Assembly: GCA_037074615.1 (NCBI GenBank) | Contig: CM073558.1 | Span: 15,607,001 to 15,671,000, forward strand | DNA length: 64,000 bases | Reading direction: 5' to 3' | Origin: Leucaena leucocephala | Lineage: Eukaryota; Streptophyta; Magnoliopsida; Fabales; Fabaceae | Shown here: piece by piece, positions 33,416 to 44,593 of the stretch | How positions within the stretch are numbered: the first letter of the stretch is position 1 | Layout: every line of letters begins with the position of its first letter | Position numbers and translations under genes: made by a program | Notes under the pieces: model-generated | What the model was told of the DNA's origin: nothing | What the model saw: only the letters and a program-made list of their open reading frames with translations | Databases searched by the model: none

Positions 33416-33824
33416 TGAAATGGTGTGAATGATGTGTGTAGTGCATGAGCTACTGCTGAAATGTGTGATTCTGTTCAGATCAAGTATGTATGATTTTGTG
33501 CAGTGTGTGTGCGTGAACAATGTTTGTCCATGTGCCAACATATGCATGAGCTCCCACTTGATCTGAATGGTAGCCCATGTGCTATTACATGTCATCAACT
33601 CCTTAAGTCCAGCTATCATTCTCCTTAATCCATTTATCTGTGATAGAAAATTAGAATAAATAGATTATTTGTTCACTTTAGTACTAAATTGATATCAATT
33701 AATTCTCAACTATTTCGAATATTATTTATTTATTAATTGCTTAATATATTGATAAATAGGGATAAAAATTAGTAATCAACTCACTTTAAACACACTAAAA
33801 ATTACTACAAATATGAGTTTATCA
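33416..33824 (-). repeat. Truncated 5' LTR of element D (first ~409 bp)
   Basis: On the minus strand it starts TGATAAACTCATATTTG at 33824 and follows the Athila-like LTR to the CATTCACACCATTTCA region, then joins gag. The junction at about 33415-33422 shares the bases TGAAA between both sides, a short microhomology. Confidence 0.8.
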
Positions 33825-33925
33825 TATTTTCTAGGAAGACTAGATCACTGTTATAACAAATATGCATGACTTTCACAACAAAAGTGGACGAAAGAATGCC
33901 CATTGAAAGTTCAGTTGGCTAGTGA
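33825..33925 (-). repeat. Complex satellite, reverse orientation, last block before the switch
   Basis: CTAGGAAGACTAGATCACTG, CATGACTTTCACAAC and CCCATTGAAAGTTCAGTTGG are in the same orientation as 5650-19656. The orientation flips immediately after GGCTAGTGAGGGAG. Confidence 0.8.
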
Positions 33926-36861
33926 GGGAGTCTTGAGTTTTGAATATTGAATTTTTTTTGTCGAATCCATCCATACATTCCCGAGATTGTGTTTCTAGCC
34001 GAGACCATCGTACGTTTTGCACTGTTTATAACCGTTTGAATATTTAATGTTGAATCTAGAATTCTTTGTTTGATTTCAAAATTCATGCTTATCCATCACG
34101 AATTAGTGTCCGAGTGTTTCGAGCATGAACTAGGTAAATTTGGGCACAGTTACAGACTTCACAGAAAAGTCACCCCATCTCAACCTTTATTGAACACCCT
34201 AAGATACCCACTTATGATGAGAAATTCATTCATATTCATCATGACAAGTAATGTACCTTCTCTAGCAAGTAATATGAAGCTTGTAACACTCTTACAGATT
34301 CAAGGGAAAACTCACCACTCAAGTGAACTTTCAATGGGCATTCTATAATGTCGACATTCATTGCGAAAGTCATCCATATTTGTGCTAAACGATTGATCTA
34401 GTCTTCCCATCAAGTACTTAGAACTTTGTGCACACTTATAGAAGTGAATGAAAAGTCACAACCCATCCAACCATTCAATAAGAATTCTAAAATGCCTATT
34501 TTTGTTATCGAATCCATCCATACTAAGTTCTCGAGATTGTGTTTCTATCCTTTACTATCATACGGTTTGAACTGTTGACATCCCTTTCAACATTCAATGT
34601 TGAATCTTGAATTTTTTGTTTAGTTTTAAAGTTCATGCATATCCATCACGAACTAGTGACCAAGTGTTTCCAGCTAGAATTAGGGAACTTTGGGCATAGT
34701 TATAGACTAGAGAGAAAAGTCAACCCACCTCAACCTTCAATTAACACTAAAGAATACTCAATTATGTTGAGAACTTCATCAATATTTATCACCACAAGTG
34801 ATGTACCTTCTCTAGCTTGTACTAGGCAACTTCCAATACTCTTATAGATTCTAGTGAAAACTCACCAGCCAACTGAACTTTCAATGGGAATTTTAAAATG
34901 ACCACTTTTGTTGTGAAAGTCATGCATATTCGTCACGAGTGAGTGATATAGTCTTCCTAGCTAGTACTGCTGGACTTTGTGCACACTTACAGAAGTGAAT
35001 GAAAAGTCACAACCCATCTAAACATTCAATAAGAATTTTAGAATGCCTACTTTTATTGGCAAATCCATCCATACTTTCCCTAGATTGTGTTTCTAGCCTC
35101 GAGTATCATACAATTTCCACTGTTTCTAGCATTGTATAAGAATTCAAGGATGCCTACTTTCGTTATGGCATCCATCCGTACATATCCCGAGATTGTGTTT
35201 CTAGCCACTACTAATGTACATTTTGCACTGATCATAACATTTTAAACATTCAATGTTAAATCTTGAATTTTTTGTCTAGTTTCAAAGTTCATGCATATCA
35301 TCATGAACTAATGACAAAGTGTTTCCAGCTAGAAGGAGGAAACTTTAGGCATAGTTACAGACATTATAGAAAAGTCACCACCCATCTCAACTTTATTGAG
35401 CACCCTGGAATACGCATTTACGTTGAGAAATGCATCCATATTCATCACGACAAGTGATGTACCTTCTCTAGTTTGTACTAGGGTGCTTCTAACACTTACA
35501 AATTTGAGGAAAACTTAACACCCAAGTTTCAATGGTATTCTATAATGTCAACTTCCCTTGTGAAAGTCATACATATTCGTCATGAGCGAGTGATCTAGTT
35601 TTCCTATCTAGTACTATGGAACTTTTTGCACACTTACAAGAGTGAATGAAAAGTCACAACCCATCTAAACATTCAATAAGAATTCTAGATTGCCTACTTT
35701 TTTTATTGAATCCATCCATACGTTCCCGAAATTGTGTTTGTAGCCTCGACTATCATACTTTTTGTACTGTTCACAACAGTTTCAATATTCAATGTTGAAT
35801 TTAGAATTCTTTGTTTAGTTTCAAATTTCGTCCTTAACCATCATGAACTAGTGATCGAGTGTTTTGAGCATGTACCTTTTCTAGCTGGTACTAAGGAACT
35901 TCTATAACTCTTACTGATTCGAGGGAAAACTCACCACCCAAGTGAACTTTCAATGGGCATTCTATAATGTCGACTTCTATTGCGAAAGTCATACATATTT
36001 GTCCTGAATGAGTGATCTAGTCTTCCTATCTAGTACTATAGAACTTTGGGCACACTTATAGAAGTGAATGAGAAGTCACAACCCATCTTAACATTAAATA
36101 AGAATTCTAGAATGCCTACTATTGTTGTTGAATCCATCCATATGTTCCTGAGATTATGTTTCTAGCCTCGACTATCTACTTTTTGCACTGTTTCAAGTGT
36201 TGAATAAGAATTCGAGAATGCCTACTTTTGTTGTCAAATCCATACGTACCTATCCTGAGATTGTGTTTCTAGCCTATACTATCATACATTTTGCACTGAC
36301 CACAACCCTTTAAACATTCAATGTTCATTTCCAAATTCATGCTTATCCATCACGAACTAGTGACCAAGTGTTTCGAGCTAGACGTAGGGAACTTTGGGCA
36401 CAGTTACAAACTTCAGAGAAAAGTCACCACCCATCTCAACCTTCATTGAGAACCCAAGAATACCTAATTATGTTGAGAAATTCATCAGTATTTATTGCGA
36501 CAAGTGATGTACCTTCTCTAACTAGTACTAAGGAACTTCTAACACTCTTACTCATTTGTGGGAAAACTCACCACCCAAGTGAACTTTCAATGGGCATTCT
36601 ATAATGTCAACTTTTGTTTCAAAAGTCATGCATATTTGTCATGAACAAGTGATCTAGTCTTCCTATCTAGTACTATAAAACTTTTTACACACTTACATAA
36701 GTGAATGAAAAGTCACCACGCATCTTGATATTAAATAAGAATTCGAGAATGCCTACTATTGTGTTGGCATCCATCCGTACGTATCCCGAGATTGTGTTTC
36801 TAGCCTCTACTATCATACATTTTACACTGATCTTAACTGTTTAAACATGCAATGTTGAATC
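33926..36861 (+). repeat. Complex satellite, forward orientation, ~540-bp supra-units
   Basis: From about 33926 the satellite reads forward: GAATCCATCCATAC..CCCGAGATTGTGTTTCTAGCC, CATTCAATGTTGAATCTAGA, CCATCACGAACTAGTGACC, GGGAACTTTGGGCACAGTTA, AGTGATGTACCTTCTCTAGC. The CATATT(C/T)GTC landmark recurs near 34370, 34918, 35566, 35987 and 36625, so spacing is irregular, about 420-650 bp. The frames of 64-92 residues here are repeat shadows with no conserved start. Confidence 0.85.
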
Positions 36862-37610
36862 TGAAAGGAATTGGAAGACACGCAGCGGAAATTAATTTAA
36901 AATTTTTTTCCCATTCCTTGCCAGGATCTACCGTATGTGTTTAAGTCAAGTGGAAAGAAGCATTACCTTTGGTGTTCCTCAGCGACTTCCACAGCTTCTC
37001 TCCGCGACTGGTGATCTCTTTCCGATCTCAAGAAGATGTCCACAGCTTCTCTCTGCGGCTCGTGTTCTCTTTCTGATCGCAAGAAGTCGACGCCTCATGC
37101 CACCTTCCTCTACTGGTATCCACACGAACAGCGTTCCAACCACGAACGACGTGCTAGCGTCTCCTGTCCCTCCAAGGCTCTCTCAAGAATTCGTCCTCTC
37201 CATCTCTACTTCAGCAGTTTCTTATCTGCAAACCTTTTACAAATTCTGTTCGGCCTTTTGTGTTGTGTGTTGTGTGTCAAAAATACGTAGCTCCTAAAAT
37301 CAGATATATAGGTTGCTCTGCGTTTTCCTCAACTGAATTGGATCTTGGATTAATCTATATTAATTTCAAAATTAATACAATATCACATATTGTATAATTT
37401 GATAAGAAACTAATTAAATAAATAATGTTTATATTAAATTCATCCCACATATTTAATTCACCTATTTATTTAATTTAAATAAAGATAAGATTAGACTATA
37501 TTTAATTTAATCTCATAAATCAAATTTGAGATATCCTATCAATTTGAATTTCAAACTCAAACGTGATAGAGATTTAATTTATCCTTGAGACATGGGCACA
37601 TTTTCCAACA
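36862..37610 (-). repeat. 3' LTR of element E with ~1.15 kb internal deletion
   Basis: On the plus strand it runs TGAAAGGAATTGGAAGAC to ...TTTTCCAACA, 749 bp against ~1.9 kb in full copies. The sequence jumps from the 91-bp repeat (TTAATTTATCCTTGAG) to the last ~20 bp of the LTR. The promoter block with the TATA box is lost. Confidence 0.85.
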
Positions 37611-37624
37611 ACCTTTCACTTGCA

Positions 37625-38060
37625 CTAGGTACAATCATTAATTTGACTAATTCCCATTGACCTAACATGACGCTCATGCTTTGCCTGCACAAGCGGCTTT
37701 GTTAGAGGATTAGCAACATTGTCTTCTCCTGCTACCTTGCATATTTTTATATCACCTCTATCGTTGATTTCTCTAATGAGATGAAATCGCCTGAGTATGT
37801 GCTTGGTCCTTTGATGTGACCTAGGCTCTTTGGCCTGTGCAATGGCACCGCTATTATCACAGAGCAAAGTTATTGGATATGAGATGGTAGGTATCACCCC
37901 TAGTTTTATGATGAACTTCCTGATCCAAACGGCTTCTTTAGCTGCATCAGATGCTGCTATATACTCAGCTTCCATTGCAGAATCTGCTACAGTGCCCTGC
38001 TTAGAGCTCTTCTAGCTTACTGCTCCATTATTGAGGAGGAATATATATCCAGACTATAAT
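37625..38060 (-). pseudogene. Ty1/copia RNase H (element E)
   Basis: The frame 37975-37625 reads MEAEYIAASDAAKEAVWIRK, ITLLCDNSGAIAQAKEPRSH, TKHILRRFHLIREINDRGDI, VANPLTKPLVQAKHERHV, ending with the stop just before the polypurine tract. The conserved Glu of (T)EAEY and the Asp of LCDNSGA are present, and the upstream GYTDASF supplies the first Asp. The usual ATEAEY is AMEAEY. Sequence between TDASFQTDQDD and SWKSSKQG is interrupted by stops, so I call it a pseudogene. The domain order RT then RNase H then LTR is that of Ty1/copia. Confidence 0.8.
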
Positions 38061-38990
38061 TTTTAGTCGTCCTGGTCAGTTTGGAAACTCGCGTCTGTGT
38101 AACCAGTTATACATAGTTCGTCATCCAATCCACCATAGACCAAGAATAAGTCCTTAGTCCTTCTTAAGTACTTAAGGATATTCTTGACAGCAGTCCAATG
38201 GGCCTCACCACGGTCATGTTGATATCTGCTAGTCATACTTAAGGCAAATGAGACATCCAGTCGAGTACATAACATGGCATACATGATAGATCCTATGGCC
38301 GAGGCATATAGAACTTTACTCATGCGACCTCGCTGATCAGATGTACTAGGACACAGATCTTTGCTGAGGTGACTACCATGAGACATGGGTATGAAACCCC
38401 TCTTTGATTCGTGCATACTGAACCTATGCAGTATTTTGTCTATGTATGTACTCTGACTGAGTTCTAGAAGTCTTTTAGATCTATCTCTATAGATCATGAT
38501 TCCTAGGATGTAGGTGGCTTCACCCAAGTCTTTCATCGAGAAAGACTTTCCTAACCAAGACTTGACAATCTGTAAGGTAGGAATGTCATTCCCAATAAGT
38601 AGGATGTCATTGACATAGAGTACCTAAAACACAACTGTGCTCCCACTAACCTTCTTTTACACACAAGGTTCATCAATATTTTGAAGAAATCCAAACTCTT
38701 TGACTACTTCATCAAAATGATGATTCCAACTCCGAGAGGCTTGCTTCAGTCCATAAATGGACCTTTGAAGCTTGCACACTTTACCAGAGTCCTCGGAACG
38801 CACAAACCCTTCAGGTTGTGTCATGTACACATCCTCAAGGAGCTTTCTATTAAGGAAGGCTATCTTGACGTCCATATGCCATATTTCATACTCATAATAT
38901 GCTGCTATGGCAAAGAGGATTCTGATTGATTTGGCCATTGCAACTGGGGAAAAGGTCTCATCATAGTCCACACCATGAGTTTGAGTAAAT
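38061..38990 (-). pseudogene. Ty1/copia reverse transcriptase (element E)
   Basis: Two frames cover it. 38971-38657: MDYDETFSPVAMAKSIRILF, WHMDVKIAFLNRKLLEDVYM, QPEGFVRSEDSGKVCKLQRS, YGLKQASRSWNHHFDE. 38536-38063: MKDLGEATYILGIMIYRDRS, YIDKILHRFSM, MSKVLYASAIGSIMYAMLCT, RLDVSFALSMTSRYQ, TGYTDASFQTDQDD. These are classic copia RT motifs (FSPVA, QMDVKTAFL, EPxGF, YGLKQAxRxW). Between them the catalytic YVDD reads YVND (38606-38617) and a stop lies just before it, so the enzyme is inactive. Confidence 0.85.
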
Positions 38991-39004
38991 CCTTTTGCAA
39001 CTAG

Positions 39005-39679
39005 TCATGCCTTGAAGACATTTACATTGCCATCCATGTCAGTTTTCTCCTTAAAAACCCACTTGCACCCGATGGTTTTTACACCTTCAGGCGGGTCGAC
39101 TAAGGTCCAAACCTCATTGTCGTACATGGATTGCATTTCAGACTTCATGGCATTAAGCCACTTTTCAGAGTTTAGTCCCACTATAGCTTCTCGATAGGTA
39201 GTCGGCTCATTATGCTCAATGAGCAACACATCACGACTATCAGAAATTAGAAATCCATATCTCTGAGGCTGAAGTCGTGTCCTATTAGACTTCCGTGGAC
39301 CTTGCGTGACTTGAGGAGTCTCAACAACTTGTTGTGAGTCTTCTCTATTTTCCATCTGCAGTTCTGTGGTGTCTTGTGGCTCTCGAACTTCTTTGAGGTG
39401 TACCTTACTCCCACTGGTTCTTTTAGAGATAAATTCTCGTTCGAGAAAGATACCATTTCTGACAACAAACACTTTGTTATCAGCAGAGTTGTAGACGTAA
39501 TATCCCTTGGTTTCCTTAGGATATCCCACAAAAAGGCACTTTGAGGATTTGGGCGCTAATTTGTCTGAGGCTTATTGCTTAACATAGACCTCGCATCCCC
39601 AAATCTTGAGGAAAGACAAACTAGGCATCCTCCCAGTCCATATCTCATACGGAGTCTTTTCAATTGCCTTAGATGGTAC
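39005..39679 (-). pseudogene. Ty1/copia integrase C-terminal region (element E)
   Basis: It begins at the LTR edge with VPSKAIEKTPYEIWTGRMPS, LKIWGCEVYVKQ then a stop, KLAPKSSKCLFVGYPKETKG, YYVYNSADNKVFVVRNGIFL, EREFI (frame 39529-39005), the variable Gln/Glu-rich linker, RYGFLISDSRDVLLIEHNEP, WLNAMKSEMQSMYDNEVWTL, CKWVFKEKTDMDGNVNVFKA. These blocks span the integrase end and the RT start. The zinc finger and DDE core are missing because of the deletion at 39679. Confidence 0.8.
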
Positions 39680-41561
39680 TGTAAGGATTTGGAAGACACG
39701 CAGCGGAAATTAATTTAATTTTTTTTCCCATTCCTTGCCAGGATCTACCGTATGTGTTTAAGTCAAGTGGAAAGAAGCATTACCCTTGGTGTTCCTCAGC
39801 GACTTCCACAGCTTCTCTCCGTGACTGGTGATCTCTTTCCGATCTCAAGAAGATGTCCACAACTTCTCTCCGTGGCTCTGCTCTCTTTCTGATCGCAAGA
39901 AGTCGACGCCTCAGGCCAGCTTCCTCTACTGGTCACACGAACAGCGTTCTAACCACGAATGACGTGCTAGCATCTTCTGTCCCTCCAAGGCTCTGTCAAG
40001 AATTCGTCCTCTCCATATCTACTTTAGCATTTTCTTATCTGCAAACCTTTTGTAGATTCCGTTCGGCCTTTTGTGTTGTGTCAAAAAATCGTAGCTCCTA
40101 AAATCAGATATATAGGATGCTCTGCATTTTCCTCAGCCGAATTGGATCTTGGAATTAATCTATATTAATTCTGAAATTAATACAATATCACATATTGTAT
40201 AATTTGATAAGAAACTAATTAAATAAATAATGTTTATATTAAATCTGTCCCACAGATTTAATTCACCTATTTATTTAATTTAAATAAAGACAAGATTGGA
40301 CTATATTTGATTTATTCTCATAAATCAAATTTGAGATATCCTATCAATTTGAATTTCAAATTCAAACGTGATAGAGATTTAATTTATCCTTATAAATTAA
40401 ATCTTGTAAATATCTCTTATATGAGATATCCTATCAATTTAAATTTTAAATCCAAACGTGATAGAGATTTAATTTATCCTTATAAATTAAATCTTGTAAA
40501 TATCTCTTATATGAGATATCCTATCAATTTGAATTTCAAATTCAAACGTGATAGAGATTTAATTTATCCTTATAAATTAAATCCTATATATCCCTTATAT
40601 ATAATATATATATACGAATTTATATATGTACGAATATAAATATAAATAAATATATACATCAACCCTGGATCATTCATTGAATCTAGACACGTCTTAGATT
40701 CAATGAATCTGGACATCATAGCTCGTGTTGGGCTATTTTGTGTGCGACCCTGTAGGCCCATATGAAGTTGGCAGTGGGCCATTTGCTATACTGGCCTACA
40801 AGTCACAAGCGGTCTCTAACAAGACATAACGACTACCCAAATTATATGAGGATCGATAAACGATGTAACCTTTTATACAACCATATCATGTCCCTTCTGT
40901 CACGCGATATTTTAGTCATGGATGAGGCATGGATAATGTCATCCTCCTATTCCTGACCGTTACTTTCTCGATCCCTGAGTAGTCTGACTATAGAAATGGA
41001 ACTACCTTTCCATTACAGTATGGCCATACATTTCTCATACTCACTCATCGAAGGGCCCAGTAATATCTCTCTACGAATGTGAGGGACAAATTCCATCTTG
41101 ACCACTCACATTCCTCCGCATGAGAAACCACTAAGCCCGAACATAGTCTTTATGATCACTCGGTCAAAAGTGACTTTTGACTAGGTCAAAGCTGAGCGTT
41201 TGTCATGTAGGAATCCATGATGATCTCAGGTCAAAGGGCATAGTGACATGGTTTGTATATGAGAGAAGCTTATGACGTAACCCATGCAACTCTCTCATAG
41301 CGGGTCGGTCCAACACCTTGTACTCTTACATGTGCCTATAACTTTGATTTATATCTCTATACATCTTCAAAGTCATACTGGTCTTATTTCATCTCTGCTC
41401 CGGCACAGATAATCGACCAGGGACATTTAGGATAAGATCATGAATTATCCAAGGATGTCATCACAGTAAACATGCAAATAATATGATAACACAATTGATA
41501 AACTCATAAATCAATAATATTTATAAGACAATGATTGGCCCCTAAGGCACATTTTCCAATA
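39680..41561 (-). repeat. 5' LTR of element E
   Basis: On the plus strand it runs TGTAAGGATTTGGAAGAC to GGCACATTTTCCAATA, 1882 bp, with TATA at 40869-40877 (minus) and three ~91-bp internal repeats at about 40310-40580. The outer end is TATTGG instead of TGTTGG. The recurrent open frames inside (110, 82 and 70 residues) are present in other copies of the LTR and are not genes. Confidence 0.85.
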
Positions 41562-44500
41562 GAATTGTGAATTTCCTGTGTAGTTTCCAAATTCGTGCTT
41601 ATCCATCACGAACTAGTGACCAAATTTTTGAGCTAGAAGTAGGGAACTTTGGGCATAGTTATAGACTTAAAAAAAAGTCACCACCCATCTCAACCTTCAT
41701 TGAGAACCCAAGAATACCTAATTATGTTGAGAAATTCATCAGTATGTATTGTGACAAGTGATGTACCTTCTCTAACTGGTACTAAAGAACTTCTAACACT
41801 CTTACTCATTTGTGGGAAAAATCACCACCCAAGTGAACTTTCAATGGGCATTCTATAATGTCGACTTTCGTTTTGAAAGTCATGCATATTTGTCATGAAC
41901 GAGTGATCTAGTCTTCCTATCTAGTACTATAGAACTTTTTACACACTTACATAAGTGAATGAAAAGTCACCACGCATCTTGATATTAAATAAGAATTTGA
42001 GAATGCCTACTATTGTTGTGGCATCCATCCGTACGTATCCCGAGATTGTGTTTCTAGCCTCTACTATCATACATTTTGCACTGATCTCAACTGTTTAAAC
42101 ATTCAATGTTGAATCGTGAATTTCCTGTGTAGTTTCCAAATTCGTGCTTATCCATCACGAAATAGTGACCAAATTTTTGAGCTAGAAGTAGGGAACTTTG
42201 GTCACAGTTATAGACTTAAAAAAAAGTCACCACCCATCTCAATCTTCATTGAGAACCCAAGAATTATGTTGAGAAATTCATCAGTATTTATTGCGACAAG
42301 TGATGTACCTTCTCTAATTGGTACTAAGGAACTTCTAACACTTACTCATTTGTGGGAAAACTCACCCCAATTAAACTTTCAATGGGCATTCTATAATGTC
42401 TTCTTTCATTGCAAAAGTGTTACCTATTTGTCTTAAGCGAGTGATCTAGTCTTCCTATCTAGTACTATGGAACTTTTTACACACTTACAAAAGTGAATGA
42501 AAAGTCACCACCCATCTTAAATTTAAATAAGAATTTGAAGTAGGGAACTTTGGGCACAATTATAGACTTCAGAGAAAAGTCACCTCCCATCTCAACCTTC
42601 ATTGAGTACCCTAGAATACCCAATTATGTTGAGAAATTCATCCCTATTCATCATGACAAGTGATGTACCTTCTCTAACTGGTACTAGGGAACTTTTAACA
42701 CTTATATATTGGGATGAAAACTCACCACCCAAGTGAACTTTCAATGGGCATTCTATAATGTTGACTTTCGTTGTGAAAGTCATGGATATTCATCATGAAC
42801 GAGTGATCTAGTCTCCTACCTAGTACTATAGAACTTTTTACACACTTACCAAAGTGAATGAAAAGTCACCACGCATCTTAAATTTAAATAAGAATTCGAG
42901 AATGCCTACTTTTGTTCTAGCATCCATCCGTACGTATCCTGAGATTGTGTTTCTAGCCTCTACTATTGTACATTTTGTACGGTCACAATACTTTCAACAT
43001 TCATTGTTGAACCCAGAATGTCTTGCGTAGTTTTAAAATCCGTGCATATTCATCACGAACTAGTGACATAATGTTTCAAGGTAGAACTAGGGAACTCAGG
43101 GCACAGTTACAGACTTAAGGGAAAAGTCACCACCCAACTCAACCTTTGCTGACCTCTCAAGAATGCCCACTTTTTAAGAAATTCATCAATATTCATCATG
43201 AAGATTGACGTAGCTTCTATAGCTGGTACTATGGAACTTCTAACACTCTTACATATTAGAGAGAAAACTAACCACCCAACAGAACTTTTAGTTGGCATTC
43301 TCGAATAGCTACTTTCATTGCGAAAGTCATGCATATTCTTGGGAACTTCTAACACTCTTACATATTTGAGTGAAAACTCACCACCAAACTAAACTTTCAA
43401 TGGGCATCCTAGAATGTCCACTTTCATTATGAAAGTCATGCATATTCATCACACCAGTTTCAATATTCAATTTTGAATCTAAAATGTCCTGCTTAGTTTC
43501 AATGTTCATCACGAGCTAGTGATTGAGTTTTTCTTGCTAGAACTAGGGAACTGAGGGCACATTTACAGACTTGAGGGAAAAGTCACCACCCAACTCAACG
43601 TTCGTTGACCTCTCAAGAATGCCCACTTTTTAAGAAATTCATCAATATTCATCATGAAGATTGACGTAGCTTCTCTAGCTGGTACTATGGAACTTCTAAC
43701 ACTCTTACATATTAGAGAGAAAACTAACCACCCAACAGAACTTTTAGTTGGCATTCTTGAATGGCTACTTTCATTGCGAAAGTCATGCATATTCTTGGGA
43801 ACTTCTAACAACAGTTTCAATATTAAATTTTGAATCTAGAATGTCCTACTTAGTTTTAAAATTCCTGCATATCCATCAAGAACTAGTGATTGAGTTTTTC
43901 CTGCTAGAACTAGGGAACTTTAGTTACAGTTATAGATTTGATAGAAAAGTCACCACCCACCTCAACCTTCATTTACCTCTTAGAAATGCCTACTTTTGAA
44001 GAAATTCATCAATATTCATCGCAACTAGAAGGTCCACTTTCATTACAAAAGACATGCAAATTCGTCAGGAAAGTCATGCATATATTAGGGAACATCTAAC
44101 ATTTATAGATTTGAGTGAAAACTCACTACCAAACTGAACTTTCAATGTGCATCGTAGAATGTCAACTTTAATTGTGAAAGTCTTGCATATTCGTCACAAC
44201 AGTTTCAACATTCAATGTTGAATCTAGAATGTCCTGCTTAGTTTCAAAATTCATGCATAACGGATCATCATGAACATTTGACTGAGTCTTTCAAGATAGA
44301 ACTAGGGAACTTATGGCACAGTTACAGACTTGAGAGAAAAGCTACTACCCACCCCAACCTTCAATGAGCATCCTAGAATACCCACTTATTCTGAGAAATT
44401 CATCAATACTCATCATGACAAGTGCTGTAATTCTCTAGCTGGTACTAGGCAACTTCTAACACTCTTGCAGATTCGAGTAAAAACTCATCACCCAACTGAA

Positions 44501-44593
44501 CTATCAATGGCCATTCTACAATGGCCACTTTCGTTACAAGAGTCATACATATTTGTCCTGAATGAGTGATCTAGTCTTCTTAGCTAGAACTAC
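41562..44593 (+). repeat. Complex satellite, forward, transitional region
   Basis: Forward satellite resumes at GAATTGTGAATTTCCTGTG. Local duplications are obvious: the stretch GTGAATTTCCTGTGTAG..., 41571 onward, returns near 42114, a ~545-bp period, and TAAGAAATTCATCAATATTC... near 43175 returns near 43631 (~456 bp) with almost the same sequence. No gene is seen; the frames of 62-106 residues are shadows. Confidence 0.85.

Larger units (their letters stand above)
28221..33824 (-). mobile_element. Element D: inverted, deleted Athila-like Ty3/gypsy
   Basis: Read on the minus strand: the first ~409 bp of an LTR (33824 to 33416), an abrupt jump into mid-gag, then protease, RT, RNase H and integrase, ending just past the integrase stop at the junction with element C. 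It lacks the rest of the 5' LTR, the primer site, the leader, the gag start and the whole 3' end. It is close in sequence to C but keeps some residues C lost (FMDD in RT, the first Asp of integrase). Confidence 0.85.
36862..41561 (-). mobile_element. Element E: internally deleted Angela-like Ty1/copia
   Basis: Read on the minus strand: 5' LTR 41561-39680, then integrase C-terminus, RT, RNase H, polypurine tract and a shortened 3' LTR 37610-36862. Gag, protease, most of integrase and the primer site are missing: the integrase frame abuts the LTR exactly at its inner end (39679/39680). The flanks GAATC (36857-36861) and GAATT (41562-41566) look like a target duplication with one change, and the satellite continues across the site, so this is a single insertion. 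Confidence 0.85.
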
